A stretch of DNA of 64,000 nucleotides from Ignavibacteriota bacterium. Lineage in GTDB: Bacteria; Bacteroidota; Ignavibacteria; SZUA-365. Each line of letters starts with the position of its first letter. Within the stretch, counting starts at the first letter, position 1. Positions 8,873 to 17,003 of the stretch are shown here, piece by piece. Both the position numbers and the translations under genes were made by a program. The notes under the pieces were generated by a model, which did no database searches, had not been told where the DNA came from, and worked only from the letters and a program-made list of their open reading frames with translations. The stretch spans positions 40,613-104,612 of the forward strand of contig JACRFB010000024.1 in the NCBI GenBank assembly GCA_016218045.1, given 5' to 3'.

Positions 8873-9788
8873 GTCCACTCCGCGGCCGCAGCCGCGCATC
8901 TCGTACATCGTCGTGCATTTCGGTCCGGCGGAGTACACACACACGTGTCTGCGCCAGCTTCGGACACACGCATGCGGCCTGCCCGCCGAGATCGTGGTGG
9001 TGGACAACGGCGCCGAGACGCCGTTCCATTCGGACGATGCCGACATCATCGTGCGTTTCGAGAGCAACCGCGGATACGGGGCCGCCTGCAACGCGGGCGC
9101 GCGCGCCGCGTCGGGCGCGCTGCTGTTCATACTGAACAACGACATCGAACTCAGCGACAACATCGCGGCGCCACTGGCCGCGCTGTTCGACGAGGATGCG
9201 GCGCTCGGCATCGCCGCTCCGCGGCTCTCGTTCCCGGACGGGCGTTTTCAGTTATCATACGGAGAGGATCCCGGACTCGTGTCGGAATTCCGCGAGCGCC
9301 GGCGCCAGCGCGAAAGCCGGGCGGGAGGCGGGCCGCACTTCGAACGCCGCCGCGCTGAGGCCGATCATGCGCACGACGTGGACTGGGTGACCGGCGCGGC
9401 ATTCATGATATCACGCGCCTGTTTCAACGCGACGGGCGGTTTCGACGAAGAGTACTTTTTTTACTTCGAAGACGCGGACCTCTGCAGGCGCGCGCGGCTC
9501 GCCGGCTACCGTGTGCGCTACGAACCACGCGCGAGCATCGTGCACCTCGGCGGGGGCTCGCAGTCCGCGGGCGATCCGCGCATCAGGCGGTGGTATCGAT
9601 TGGGGCAGGTCCGGTATTATTCCCTGCACAACAGCCGCATTTCCTTTTGGCTCTTAAAGCTGTATTTTTTCGCCACACTCATTGTCGCTGTACCGCCCGG
9701 ATCCGACCAGCGCACGGCAAAGCGGGCCCTGTTCCAAGAACTCCGCGCTGTTCCGTATTCTCCCCTGTCGCGCCGCGCGCGACGATGA
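8859..9788 (+). CDS. GT2 family glycosyltransferase (rhamnosyltransferase-like)
   Basis: 309 residues from the ATG at 8859 (an in-frame GTG at 8856 is the alternative). GT-A fold signatures: I-V-V-V-D-N-G in the N-terminal Rossmann region, F-I-L-N-N-D-I-E-L as the DxD-like metal site, and the conserved acceptor-side motif GGFDEEYFFYFEDADLCRR, typical of WbbL-like rhamnosyl or similar sugar transferases. A C-terminal hydrophobic segment (L-L-K-L-Y-F-F-A-T-L-I-V-A-V) may touch the membrane. A role in surface polysaccharide assembly is likely. The reading frame overlaps the gltX end by 14 bases, so it is probably co-transcribed. Confidence 0.85.
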   Translation: MPAPESTPRPQPRISYIVVHFGPAEYTHTCLRQLRTHACGLPAEIVVVDNGAETPFHSDDADIIVRFESNRGYGAACNAGARAASGALLFILNNDIELSDNIAAPLAALFDEDAALGIAAPRLSFPDGRFQLSYGEDPGLVSEFRERRRQRESRAGGGPHFERRRAEADHAHDVDWVTGAAFMISRACFNATGGFDEEYFFYFEDADLCRRARLAGYRVRYEPRASIVHLGGGSQSAGDPRIRRWYRLGQVRYYSLHNSRISFWLLKLYFFATLIVAVPPGSDQRTAKRALFQELRAVPYSPLSRRARR

Positions 9789-9791
9789 ACC

Positions 9792-10481
9792 ATGCGATCG
9801 CCGAACTCCCTTATCCTTTTCGACACATCCCACAACGCCGCGGGAGCACGCGACGGACTTGCGCCACTCGGCGAGGACATCGCCGCGGAACTGCGCGCCG
9901 CCTACCTCGTTGATGCCGCGCGTCGCTTCAGTTCCTTGCCGCTCGCGAATCTGCGCATACTGCTGTCGGACGTCATGCTACACCCGCTGGCCGCAGCCGC
10001 CGCGCCCTCAGCCGAGATCGCCATGCAGAACGGCGACACTGCCGCCGAGCGCCTGATCGACGCCTTCGAGGACGCCTTCGACGCGGGACACAAACACGTG
10101 CTGCTGGTGTTCGCCGACGCCCTGCATGCCCCGCTGCGCGCGATAGAGACGGCCTTCCTGCTGCTCGACACCTTCGACGACGCGCTCGTGCTGGGGCCGA
10201 CAGAAAGCCAGGACGTGTACGCCATCGGGCTGCGGCATCCGAACGACACCCTGCTCGCAGGCATCGCGGGCGCCGCCGAGACTCCCCTGCTCGCGGGCCT
10301 CGGCGTGGTATCGCCGGACGAGTCCGCGGTGTATTCGCTGATGCCCTGGAAAACGCTCGGCACAAAGGATGAACTTGTCCGATTTATTGCCGAGGCCGAG
10401 AACGAGGATGCGGCAACCTACGCCGCCACCTTCACCTGCCTCGCGCGTCACGCCGAGAGCTTCGTCACATCCGTGTCATGA
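9792..10481 (+). CDS. DUF2064-like (GT-A fold) protein, divergent
   Basis: 229 residues, starting 3 bases after the glycosyltransferase stop and overlapping nadD by four bases (ATGA). The layout resembles the DUF2064 / TIGR04282 'transferase 1' family: a helix with A-E-R-L-I-D-A-F-E-D-A-F-D-A-G, then V-L-L-V-F-A-D-A-L-H-A-P where the family has I-G-x-D-C-P, and A-L-V-L-G-P-T-E-S-Q-D-V-Y-A-I-G-L where it has LGPxxDGGYYLIGL. The nucleotide-binding aspartates are partly replaced, so activity as a nucleotidyl or glycosyl transferase is uncertain. Family assignment is by pattern only. Confidence 0.6.
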   Translation: MRSPNSLILFDTSHNAAGARDGLAPLGEDIAAELRAAYLVDAARRFSSLPLANLRILLSDVMLHPLAAAAAPSAEIAMQNGDTAAERLIDAFEDAFDAGHKHVLLVFADALHAPLRAIETAFLLLDTFDDALVLGPTESQDVYAIGLRHPNDTLLAGIAGAAETPLLAGLGVVSPDESAVYSLMPWKTLGTKDELVRFIAEAENEDAATYAATFTCLARHAESFVTSVS

Positions 10482-11065
10482 ACGTCGGCGTACTGGGGGG
10501 CACATTTAATCCGCCGCACAACGGGCACCTGCTTCTGGCCGAAAGTGCGCGCGTGGAGCTGGGTCTCGACCTCGTGCTTTTTGTACCGGCCTGGCGTTCG
10601 CCCTTCAAGGACGGCGGCGGAACGCCCGATGCGGAGACCCGCTGCGAAATGGTGGCGCTTGCAGTGAGCGACAATCCGTTTTTCGCCTGCGACCATTTCG
10701 AGGCCCTGCGACCGACCGTGTCGTACACCGTCGACACGTTGCGCCATCTGCGCGCGACACGTCCGGACGACACGCTGCACCTGCTGCTCGGTGCCGACGC
10801 ATTCGCCGAGTTTCATCTCTGGCGGGATCCGGACGAGATCGTCCACCTCGCCACACTCGCCGTCGCGCGCCGCGGCGCCGCGGAGGCCCCGTTGCACACC
10901 TCTCCGTACGGGACACACGCGCGCAGCTTCAGGATGCCCGCGGTCGACTTCTCGTCCACCGACATCCGCGCGCGCGCACGCGAGGGCAAAAGCGTGCGCT
11001 ACCTTGTGCCGTGGACTGTGGCCACCTTCATCGAGGCAACCGGTCTGTATCGCGACCCCACGTAA
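10478..11065 (+). CDS. nadD: Nicotinate-nucleotide adenylyltransferase
   Basis: 195 residues. The nucleotidyltransferase motif GGTFNPPHNGHL sits at 7-18 and the C-terminal S-S-T-D-I-R-A-R at about 164-171 corresponds to the (I/S)SSTxIR signature. The enzyme makes NaAD from nicotinate mononucleotide and ATP in NAD synthesis. The start overlaps the previous stop by four bases. The gene converges with the reductase gene on the other strand, with only 6 bp between the two stops and no visible terminator. Confidence 0.95.
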   Translation: MNVGVLGGTFNPPHNGHLLLAESARVELGLDLVLFVPAWRSPFKDGGGTPDAETRCEMVALAVSDNPFFACDHFEALRPTVSYTVDTLRHLRATRPDDTLHLLLGADAFAEFHLWRDPDEIVHLATLAVARRGAAEAPLHTSPYGTHARSFRMPAVDFSSTDIRARAREGKSVRYLVPWTVATFIEATGLYRDPT

Positions 11066-11071
11066 CGCGGT

Positions 11072-12058
11072 TCAGCGCAGCCAGCCCTGCTCGCGGTACC
11101 AGGCGACGGTGCGCCGTATCGCCTCGTCGATGGTCGTGTTCTCGCGGAAGCCGAGGTCGCGTTCGGCCTTCGACACGTCGCAAATCCAGTATTGGCGCGT
11201 GATGTCGCGGGCCTTTTCGAGATTCAGCGTGGCTGCCCTGCCGCTGATGGCGGCCACGGCCTGTGCCACCGCCGCAAGCGCATAGACCACGGCGTGAGGA
11301 ATCCGGACCGTGAAGTATTTTTTTCCGAGCGCCCGACCGACGATCGATCCGACCTCGGGCCAGGAGTAGAAGGCCTTGCTGGCGATGAAGTAGGTCTGGT
11401 GCAGCGCGATATCGGCAGTCGCCGCACGGAAGAACCCGTCGACCAGATCCTCGACATAGATGAGATTCAGCCGTTTTTCCCCGAGGCCGATGATCGAATT
11501 CAGGCCACGCGCCACAGTCTGGAAATAGATGAAAATCTCGGTGTCGCGCGGACCAAACACGGCGGGCGGCCGGACGATGGTCCAGGGCAGAACGCCCGTG
11601 TATTCCTTCACCACTTTTTCAGCGGCGATTTTTGATTCGCCGTAGGTTGTGATCGGATTGGGAGGCGAATCCTCGGTTACGGGCGCGTCGAGCGAGGGCG
11701 CCGGGCCGCCCGCCGTCTGGCTGCTCACGTAGAGGAATCGCCGCAGGCCGGGCGCATGGAGACGCGCGGCCTCGAGGAGGCGGCGCGTGGCGCGTTCATT
11801 TGCCTCGAAGTACTCGTCGCGCGTGCGCGCCTTGACGAGGGCCGCGATATGGAAAATCAGATCGGCGTTCGCCACAAAGGCAGGCAGCGATGCCGCATCG
11901 CGTACATCGCCGTAGACAAAGTCGACGTTTTTCCCTTCGAGCCAGCGGAGATTGCTGCTCTTGCGCACGAGGGCGCGGACGGTATATCCCTCGGCGAGGA
12001 GCCGATCCACAACATGGCTTCCGATGAAACCGTTTGCTCCCGTGACACAGGCGATCAT
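11072..12058 (-). CDS. NAD(P)-dependent epimerase/dehydratase, candidate ceramide reductase (CerR-like)
   Basis: 328 residues of the extended SDR family: glycine motif TGANGFIGS at 6-14, D-V-R-D at 51-54, and catalytic Y139-G-E-S-K143. A hydrophobic stretch near 260-280 (A-V-V-Y-A-L-A-A-V-A-Q-A-V-A-A-I) suggests membrane association, common in sterol/lipid-type SDRs. The upstream frame allows a longer start near 12160, but that region holds an inverted repeat and upstream control DNA, and MIACVTGANG is the usual SDR start. It is divergent from the serine palmitoyltransferase-like gene. In Caulobacter, an SDR of this broad class (CerR) reduces 3-oxo-ceramide; synteny here suggests the same. 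On sequence alone it could be another sugar or lipid dehydrogenase. Confidence 0.75.
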   Translation of the reverse strand: MIACVTGANGFIGSHVVDRLLAEGYTVRALVRKSSNLRWLEGKNVDFVYGDVRDAASLPAFVANADLIFHIAALVKARTRDEYFEANERATRRLLEAARLHAPGLRRFLYVSSQTAGGPAPSLDAPVTEDSPPNPITTYGESKIAAEKVVKEYTGVLPWTIVRPPAVFGPRDTEIFIYFQTVARGLNSIIGLGEKRLNLIYVEDLVDGFFRAATADIALHQTYFIASKAFYSWPEVGSIVGRALGKKYFTVRIPHAVVYALAAVAQAVAAISGRAATLNLEKARDITRQYWICDVSKAERDLGFRENTTIDEAIRRTVAWYREQGWLR

Positions 12059-12090
12059 AAGGTCCGAATTTGCGGAATGAGGTGCAGGAA

Positions 12091-12119
12091 GGGCGTTCTC
12101 ATTGCATTTCAGAACGCCC
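12091..12119. promoter_or_regulatory. inverted repeat in divergent cerR-like / spt-like promoter region
   Basis: A perfect 9-bp inverted repeat GGGCGTTCT / AGAACGCCC separated by 11 bases, 33 bases upstream of the minus-strand reductase start and about 150 bases upstream of the plus-strand gene. The spacing fits either a dimeric repressor site or a leader hairpin. The repeat is seen; the role is inferred. Confidence 0.45.
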
Positions 12120-12267
12120 AAAAGTATATTCAAATTTTCCATGTGCTCAAAACCGCACATACCTGCGATTCACGGTCATCACATCCCCGGGGAATCTCCC
12201 GCACTCGCGCCGACGCGGTGGCGCGGGCCGTGTACGTGATCGGCCACCGTAGCTGAAAGGAGTCCCT

Positions 12268-13461
12268 GTGGATTTATTCGACAAATGCCGTTCGTTTACA
12301 CGCGCCGACGAAGTGAAGGCGGCCGGTGTATATCCGTATTTCCGTGCCATCGAGGAAAATGAAGGTCCCATCGTCTCGATAGAGGGCCGGAAGGTGATCA
12401 TGGCGGGGTCGAACAACTACCTCGGCCTGACGGCACATCCGAAAGTGAAGCAGGCGAGTCTCGACGCGATCAACCGATACGGCACCGGCTGCTCCGGATC
12501 TCGCTACCTGACCGGCACGCTCGACCTGCACAACATCATGGAGGAGCGCCTCGCGGCGTTCCTGGGCAAAGAATCCTGCCTGCTGTTCTCGACCGGCTAC
12601 CAGACCGCGCAGGGTGTCATTTTCACCCTCGTGCAGCGCGGAGAGTATGTGGTGTCGGACAAGGACAACCACGCCTGCATACAGGTCGGCAATCTGATGG
12701 CGAAGGGCGCGTACGCGACGATGCTGCGCTACAAACACAACGACATGGCCGACCTCGAGAACGTGCTCTCGACCATCCCCGAAGGCAAGGGCACACTCAT
12801 CGTGTCGGACGGCGTCTTCAGCACCACGGGCGAGATCGTGGATCTGCCCGCGCTGGTTGCAGCGGCGAAGAAACACAACGCGCGCATCCTTATCGACGAC
12901 GCCCATTCGGTGGGTGTGATCGGCGAAGGCGGACGCGGCACCGCGAGCCACTTCGGCCTCATCGACGACGTCGACATGACGATGGGCACGTTCAGCAAGA
13001 CCTTTGCGAGCCTGGGCGGTTTTGTTGTCGGCGACCGCTCGGTCATCAATTATCTGAAGCACCATTCGCTGGCACTGATATTCAGCGCGAGTCCCACACC
13101 CGCAAGCGTCGCGGCTGCGCTGGCGGCGCTCGACGTGCTCGAGGAGCAGCCCGATCTCGTGACCCGCGTCGTCGCCAACGCCGCGTACATGCGCGAGGGC
13201 TTCATCAAGCTGGGCTTCAATGTGATCCCCGGCCAGACGGGCGTGGTGCCCGTCGTGATCGGCGACGACGAGCGCACGTTCATCTTCTGGCGCAAGCTCT
13301 TCGACGCGGGCGTGTTCGTGAACGCCTTCATCAGCCCGGGCGTGCCGCAGGGCCTGCAGATGCTGCGCACGAGTTTTATGGCCTCGCACGAAAAACATCA
13401 TCTCGACCGCATCCTCGAAATCAGCGGCGACATCGGCCGCGAACTCGGCCTCATCGCTTAA
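12268..13461 (+). CDS. Alpha-oxoamine synthase, candidate serine palmitoyltransferase
   Basis: 397 residues of the PLP-dependent alpha-oxoamine synthase family (KBL, BioF, HemA, SPT). Visible catalytic residues: His135 in D-N-H-A-C, D210/H213 in I-D-D-A-H-S-V-G, and the PLP lysine Lys244 in [12 protein letters not shown]. The start is GTG at 12268, with AAAGGAG six bases upstream; no nearby ATG is in frame. The [18 protein letters not shown] segment is typical of the family. The next gene encodes a bCerS-like acyltransferase and the divergent gene an SDR, so condensation of serine with an acyl-CoA to 3-keto-sphinganine is the likeliest role. Glycine C-acetyltransferase (kbl) remains possible, but no threonine dehydrogenase (tdh) is adjacent. 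Confidence 0.8.
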   Translation: MDLFDKCRSFTRADEVKAAGVYPYFRAIEENEGPIVSIEGRKVIMAGSNNYLGLTAHPKVKQASLDAINRYGTGCSGSRYLTGTLDLHNIMEERLAAFLGKESCLLFSTGYQTAQGVIFTLVQRGEYVVSDKDNHACIQVGNLMAKGAYATMLRYKHNDMADLENVLSTIPEGKGTLIVSDGVFSTTGEIVDLPALVAAAKKHNARILIDDAHSVGVIGEGGRGTASHFGLIDDVDMTMGTFSKTFASLGGFVVGDRSVINYLKHHSLALIFSASPTPASVAAALAALDVLEEQPDLVTRVVANAAYMREGFIKLGFNVIPGQTGVVPVVIGDDERTFIFWRKLFDAGVFVNAFISPGVPQGLQMLRTSFMASHEKHHLDRILEISGDIGRELGLIA

Positions 13462-13477
13462 CACAAGGGTCCGCCGC

Positions 13478-14599
13478 ATGGCAGTGACAGTCCGACCGCT
13501 CACGACCGAGGCCGAACGCCTAGTCTTCATCAAGCTCCAGTGGGCCTTTTACCGCGACGACCCGTATTGGGTGCCGCCCCTGATCTTCGACAGGAAAAAG
13601 CTTCTCGACACCAAAAAGAATCCGTTTTACAAACACGGACGCATACAGCTTTTTCTGGCCGAGCGCGACGGGGCTCCGGTGGGGCGCATCGCTGCGATCG
13701 TGAACGACCGGCACAACGAGATTCACAACGACGAGGTCGGCTTTTTCGGTTTCTTCGAGTGTATCGACGACCAGCAGGCGGCCGACGCGTTGTTCGCCGC
13801 GGCGGCGGAGTGGCTCCGCGCGCAGGGCAAGACGCGCATGCGCGGTCCGCTGAATCCCTCGATCAACGACGAGCTCGGTCTGCTGGTGGACGGCTACGAC
13901 GATCCGCCGCTGATACTGATGACCTACAATCCGCGCTATTACGCGCGTCTCATCGAGCAGGCGGGCTTCGTGAAGGAGAAGGACCTCTTCGCCTTTGCGA
14001 TCACGTCCGACGGCGTGGTGACCCCGAAGCTCGACCGCGTGCAGAAGGCCGTGCGCGAGCGCCAGGGTGTGACGATACGCAACCTCGATCTCAAAAACGT
14101 GGCGCGCGAGCTGCCGATCATCAAGAGTCTGTACAACCGCGCGTGGGAGAAGAACTGGGGCGCCGTATCGATGACCGACGAGGAATTCGACGCTCTCGCG
14201 GCGGATCTTGTGCAGGTGATGCGCAACTTCGAGGAATTCGCGTTTGTACTCGAGAAACAGGGCGAGCCGATCGGCTTCGCGCTCACACTGCCGAACATCA
14301 ACGAAGTGCTGATCCACAACAAGCGCGGCTGGCTGATACCCGGCGCGCTGCGTCTGCTCACCGGCACAAAGAAGATCACGAAGATGCGCATCCTCGTGTT
14401 GGGCGTGCTGCCGGAGCACCGTGAAAAGGGCTTCGACGCCGTGATGTACTACGAGATCGTGAACCGCGCCATGGCGCGCGGCATTCACTTCGGCGAGGCC
14501 TCGTGGGTGTTGGAGGACAACACCATGATGGTGCGCGCGGCGAAGCTGATGAACGCGGAAGCGTACAAGACCTACCGGATCTTCGAGAAAGCCGTCTGA
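13478..14599 (+). CDS. GNAT-fold acyltransferase, candidate bacterial ceramide synthase (bCerS-like)
   Basis: 373 residues, starting 16 bases after the SPT-like gene. N-terminal landmarks are F-Y-R-D-D-P-Y-W-V-P-P-L and K-N-P-F-Y-K-H; then R-I-A-A-I-V-N-D-R-H-N and VGFFGFFECIDD; then R-G-P-L-N-P-S-I-N-D-E and a C-terminal acetyltransferase-like domain. This pattern belongs to a GNAT-related family often filed as 'N-acetyltransferase' or wrongly as cyclohydrolase. In Caulobacter a protein of this family, bCerS, acylates 3-keto-sphinganine. Adjacency to an SPT-like gene is the main support here. Direct substrate evidence is lacking. Confidence 0.72.
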   Translation: MAVTVRPLTTEAERLVFIKLQWAFYRDDPYWVPPLIFDRKKLLDTKKNPFYKHGRIQLFLAERDGAPVGRIAAIVNDRHNEIHNDEVGFFGFFECIDDQQAADALFAAAAEWLRAQGKTRMRGPLNPSINDELGLLVDGYDDPPLILMTYNPRYYARLIEQAGFVKEKDLFAFAITSDGVVTPKLDRVQKAVRERQGVTIRNLDLKNVARELPIIKSLYNRAWEKNWGAVSMTDEEFDALAADLVQVMRNFEEFAFVLEKQGEPIGFALTLPNINEVLIHNKRGWLIPGALRLLTGTKKITKMRILVLGVLPEHREKGFDAVMYYEIVNRAMARGIHFGEASWVLEDNTMMVRAAKLMNAEAYKTYRIFEKAV

Positions 14600-14609
14600 C
14601 GGCCGCCGC

Positions 14610-14915
14610 ATGAGCGTCTCGCGGGAACAGTTCGACCACATCGCGCGTCTCGCGCGGCTGTCGTTCAGCGACGCCGAGGCCGAAGCACTGGGCGCGCAGC
14701 TCAACCGCATCATCGAATTTGTGGACGCGCTTGCGCGCGTGGACACCACGGATGTGGAGCCCTTCGACATTCCCACCGTCGACAGCGCATCGCTGCGGCC
14801 CGACGAGGCGCACGCTCCCCTGCCCGCGGATGCGGCGTTGCGCAACGCGCCGGCGTCCGCCGAGGGATATTTCACCGTGCCCAAGGCGCTGGGCACACAG
14901 GGCGGCGGCGAATGA
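14610..14915 (+). CDS. gatC: Asp-tRNA(Asn)/Glu-tRNA(Gln) amidotransferase subunit C
   Basis: 101 residues, the normal GatC length. Opening S-R-E-Q-F-D-H-I-A-R-L-A-R-L and the central I-I-E-F-V-D-A-L-x-x-V-D-T-T-D-V-E-P are family signatures; a tail with Y-F-T-V-P-K follows. GatC clamps GatA to GatB in the transamidosome. No gatA or gatB is in the window, so the subunits are unlinked. The stop overlaps the kdsB start (ATGA). Confidence 0.93.
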   Translation: MSVSREQFDHIARLARLSFSDAEAEALGAQLNRIIEFVDALARVDTTDVEPFDIPTVDSASLRPDEAHAPLPADAALRNAPASAEGYFTVPKALGTQGGGE

Positions 14916-15664
14916 GCACGAGCGAGGCGGTGCTGATCGTCATTCCCGCGCGCTACGCATCGTCGCGTTTTCCGGGCAAGCCGCTGGCCGACATCGCGGG
15001 CCGGCCCATGATCGCGCATGTGATCGACCGTTGTCGCGCAAGCTGCGGCGGCGAGGCGCGCGTGCTCGTGGCGACCGACAATAGCGACATCGCGGACGTT
15101 GCGCGCGACTGCGGCGCGGAGGCGCGGTTAACGCCCCCGGAACTGCCCTCGGGCACCGAGCGCGTTGCGTATGCCGCAAGAGACGAGGCCGAGGGCATCA
15201 TCGTGAACGTGCAGGGCGACGAGCCGCTGCTCGATCCGCGCGGCATCGACACCGTGGTCGGCATGCTGCGATCGGATCCCTCGTTCGACATCGCAACACT
15301 CGCCTCCCCCATCAGCGCGGAGGAGGCGGCGGATCCCAACATCGTCAAAGCCGTCGTGGCACTCGACGGGCACGCGCTGTACTTCTCCCGCGCGCGCATT
15401 CCGCACGCCCGCGACGAGGCGGCCCTGGCCGTGTATCTCGGACACATCGGCCTGTACGGCTTCAGGCGCGACGCACTGCTGCGATTCGCGTCGCTGCCGC
15501 CGAGCACGCTCGAGGACACGGAAAAACTCGAACAGCTCCGCGCGCTCGACCACGGCATGCGGATCGGGGTGGGACGCGCGGCGCGGCGCTCGCCCGCGGT
15601 GGACGTTCCATCCGACATCGCGCGCGTGCTCGAGGCCCTGCACGCGGACGCGTCGCAGGCCTGA
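14912..15664 (+). CDS. kdsB: 3-deoxy-manno-octulosonate cytidylyltransferase (CMP-Kdo synthetase)
   Basis: 250 residues. N-terminal nucleotide loop IPARYASSRFPGKPL, then V-N-V-Q-G-D-E-P-L-L and the sugar-binding H-I-G-L-Y-G-F-R motif are diagnostic. The enzyme activates Kdo with CTP for lipid A-core assembly, which tells us the cell makes Kdo-containing lipopolysaccharide. It is translationally coupled to gatC. Following an apparent ceramide pair, it puts two outer-membrane lipid functions in one run of genes. Confidence 0.95.
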   Translation: MSTSEAVLIVIPARYASSRFPGKPLADIAGRPMIAHVIDRCRASCGGEARVLVATDNSDIADVARDCGAEARLTPPELPSGTERVAYAARDEAEGIIVNVQGDEPLLDPRGIDTVVGMLRSDPSFDIATLASPISAEEAADPNIVKAVVALDGHALYFSRARIPHARDEAALAVYLGHIGLYGFRRDALLRFASLPPSTLEDTEKLEQLRALDHGMRIGVGRAARRSPAVDVPSDIARVLEALHADASQA

Positions 15665-15691
15665 CGGCCGATACATCACGAAAGGACACCC

Positions 15692-16999
15692 ATGAAAACC
15701 CGGCCGCATACACGCGTCGCGCTCATCACGCTCGGCTGCTCAAAAAATACCGTCGACTCCGAAATTCTGCTCCGCCAGCTCGAGGTCAACGGCCTCGAGC
15801 TCGCCGACGATCCCAACAACGCCGACGCCGTCATCATCAATACGTGCGGATTCATCGACGCGGCCAAGGAGGAATCGATTCACACCATCCTCACCGCCGC
15901 GGAGCGCAAGAAACAGGGCGCCCTCGAGCGGCTGTACGTGGCCGGCTGCCTGTCGGAGCGGTACAAGGACGATCTGTCGCGCGACATCCCGGAAGTGGAC
16001 GCGTTTTTCGGCGTCACCGATTTTCAGCGCATCATTGAGACGCTCGGCGGGCGCTACCGCCGCGAGCTGCTCGGCGAGCGGCATCTGACCACACCCGCGC
16101 ATTTTGCGTACCTCAAAATCTCGGAGGGCTGCGACAACCCGTGTTCGTTCTGCGCCATCCCGCTCATGCGCGGCGGACACGTGTCGAAACCCATCGAGGA
16201 AGTCGTGCACGAAGCGAAGCTGCTGGCGCTGCACGGCGTGCGCGAGCTGGTGGTGATCGCACAGGACACGACGTACTACGGCCTGGACCTCTACGGCGAA
16301 CGGCGTCTCGCCGCCCTGCTGCGCGAACTCGCGCACATCGACGGCATACGCTGGGTGCGCCTCATGTACGCCTTTCCGACGCGCTTCCCGCGCGATGTGC
16401 TCGACGTGCTGCGCGACGAGCCGTCGGTATGCGCCTACGTCGACATCCCCGTGCAGCACGCGGCCGACGATGTGCTCAAGTCGATGCGTCGCGGCATCAC
16501 GCGCCGCGCGACACGCGAGCTGATCGACGAGATGCGCGCCCGCGTGCCCGGCATCACCATCCGCAGCACGATGATCGTGGGATATCCGACCGAAACCGAG
16601 GAGTCGTTCGACGAGCTTCTGCGGTTTGTGGAGGAGACACGCTTCGACCGCCTCGGGGTTTTCACCTATTCGCAGGAGGACGACACCGCGGCCTTCGCGC
16701 TGGGCGATCCCGTGCCGCAGGAGGAAAAGGAACGGCGGCGCGCCGCGGTGATGGAATTGCAGGCCGGCATCTCTCTCGAGAAGAATCTCGCGAAGGTTGG
16801 AAGCGCATGCGAGATACTCATCGACCGTGTCGAGGGCGGCTATGCCGTGGGACGCACCGAGCACGACGCGCCGGAGGTGGACAACGAAGTGCTTGTTCCC
16901 TTGCAGGCATTTCCGGTCCCCCCGTTGATCGGGACCTTTGTTCCTGTTAGAATTGTCGAAGCGAACGAATTCGATCTCATCGCCACCATCGCCGGGTGA
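15692..16999 (+). CDS. rimO: Ribosomal protein S12 methylthiotransferase
   Basis: 435 residues. The UPF0004 domain opens with T-L-G-C-S-K-N-T-V-D-S-E and N-T-C-G-F-I-D, which separates RimO from MiaB. The radical SAM site is CDNPCSFC, and a TRAM domain closes the protein. It adds a methylthio group to the conserved aspartate of S12. AAAGGA lies six bases upstream of the ATG. The gene is followed after 4 bp by the GWxTD gene. Confidence 0.96.
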   Translation: MKTRPHTRVALITLGCSKNTVDSEILLRQLEVNGLELADDPNNADAVIINTCGFIDAAKEESIHTILTAAERKKQGALERLYVAGCLSERYKDDLSRDIPEVDAFFGVTDFQRIIETLGGRYRRELLGERHLTTPAHFAYLKISEGCDNPCSFCAIPLMRGGHVSKPIEEVVHEAKLLALHGVRELVVIAQDTTYYGLDLYGERRLAALLRELAHIDGIRWVRLMYAFPTRFPRDVLDVLRDEPSVCAYVDIPVQHAADDVLKSMRRGITRRATRELIDEMRARVPGITIRSTMIVGYPTETEESFDELLRFVEETRFDRLGVFTYSQEDDTAAFALGDPVPQEEKERRRAAVMELQAGISLEKNLAKVGSACEILIDRVEGGYAVGRTEHDAPEVDNEVLVPLQAFPVPPLIGTFVPVRIVEANEFDLIATIAG

Positions 17000-17003
17000 C
17001 CCC

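Noticed and set aside
12059..12160. Longer N-terminus for the CerR-like reductase
   Set aside because: The extension covers an inverted repeat in the divergent control region, and SDR proteins usually begin just before the glycine motif as at 12058.
12268..13461. Straight annotation as glycine C-acetyltransferase (kbl)
   Set aside because: No threonine dehydrogenase is adjacent, and the neighbouring bCerS-like acyltransferase and SDR favour a lipid role; kept as the alternative.
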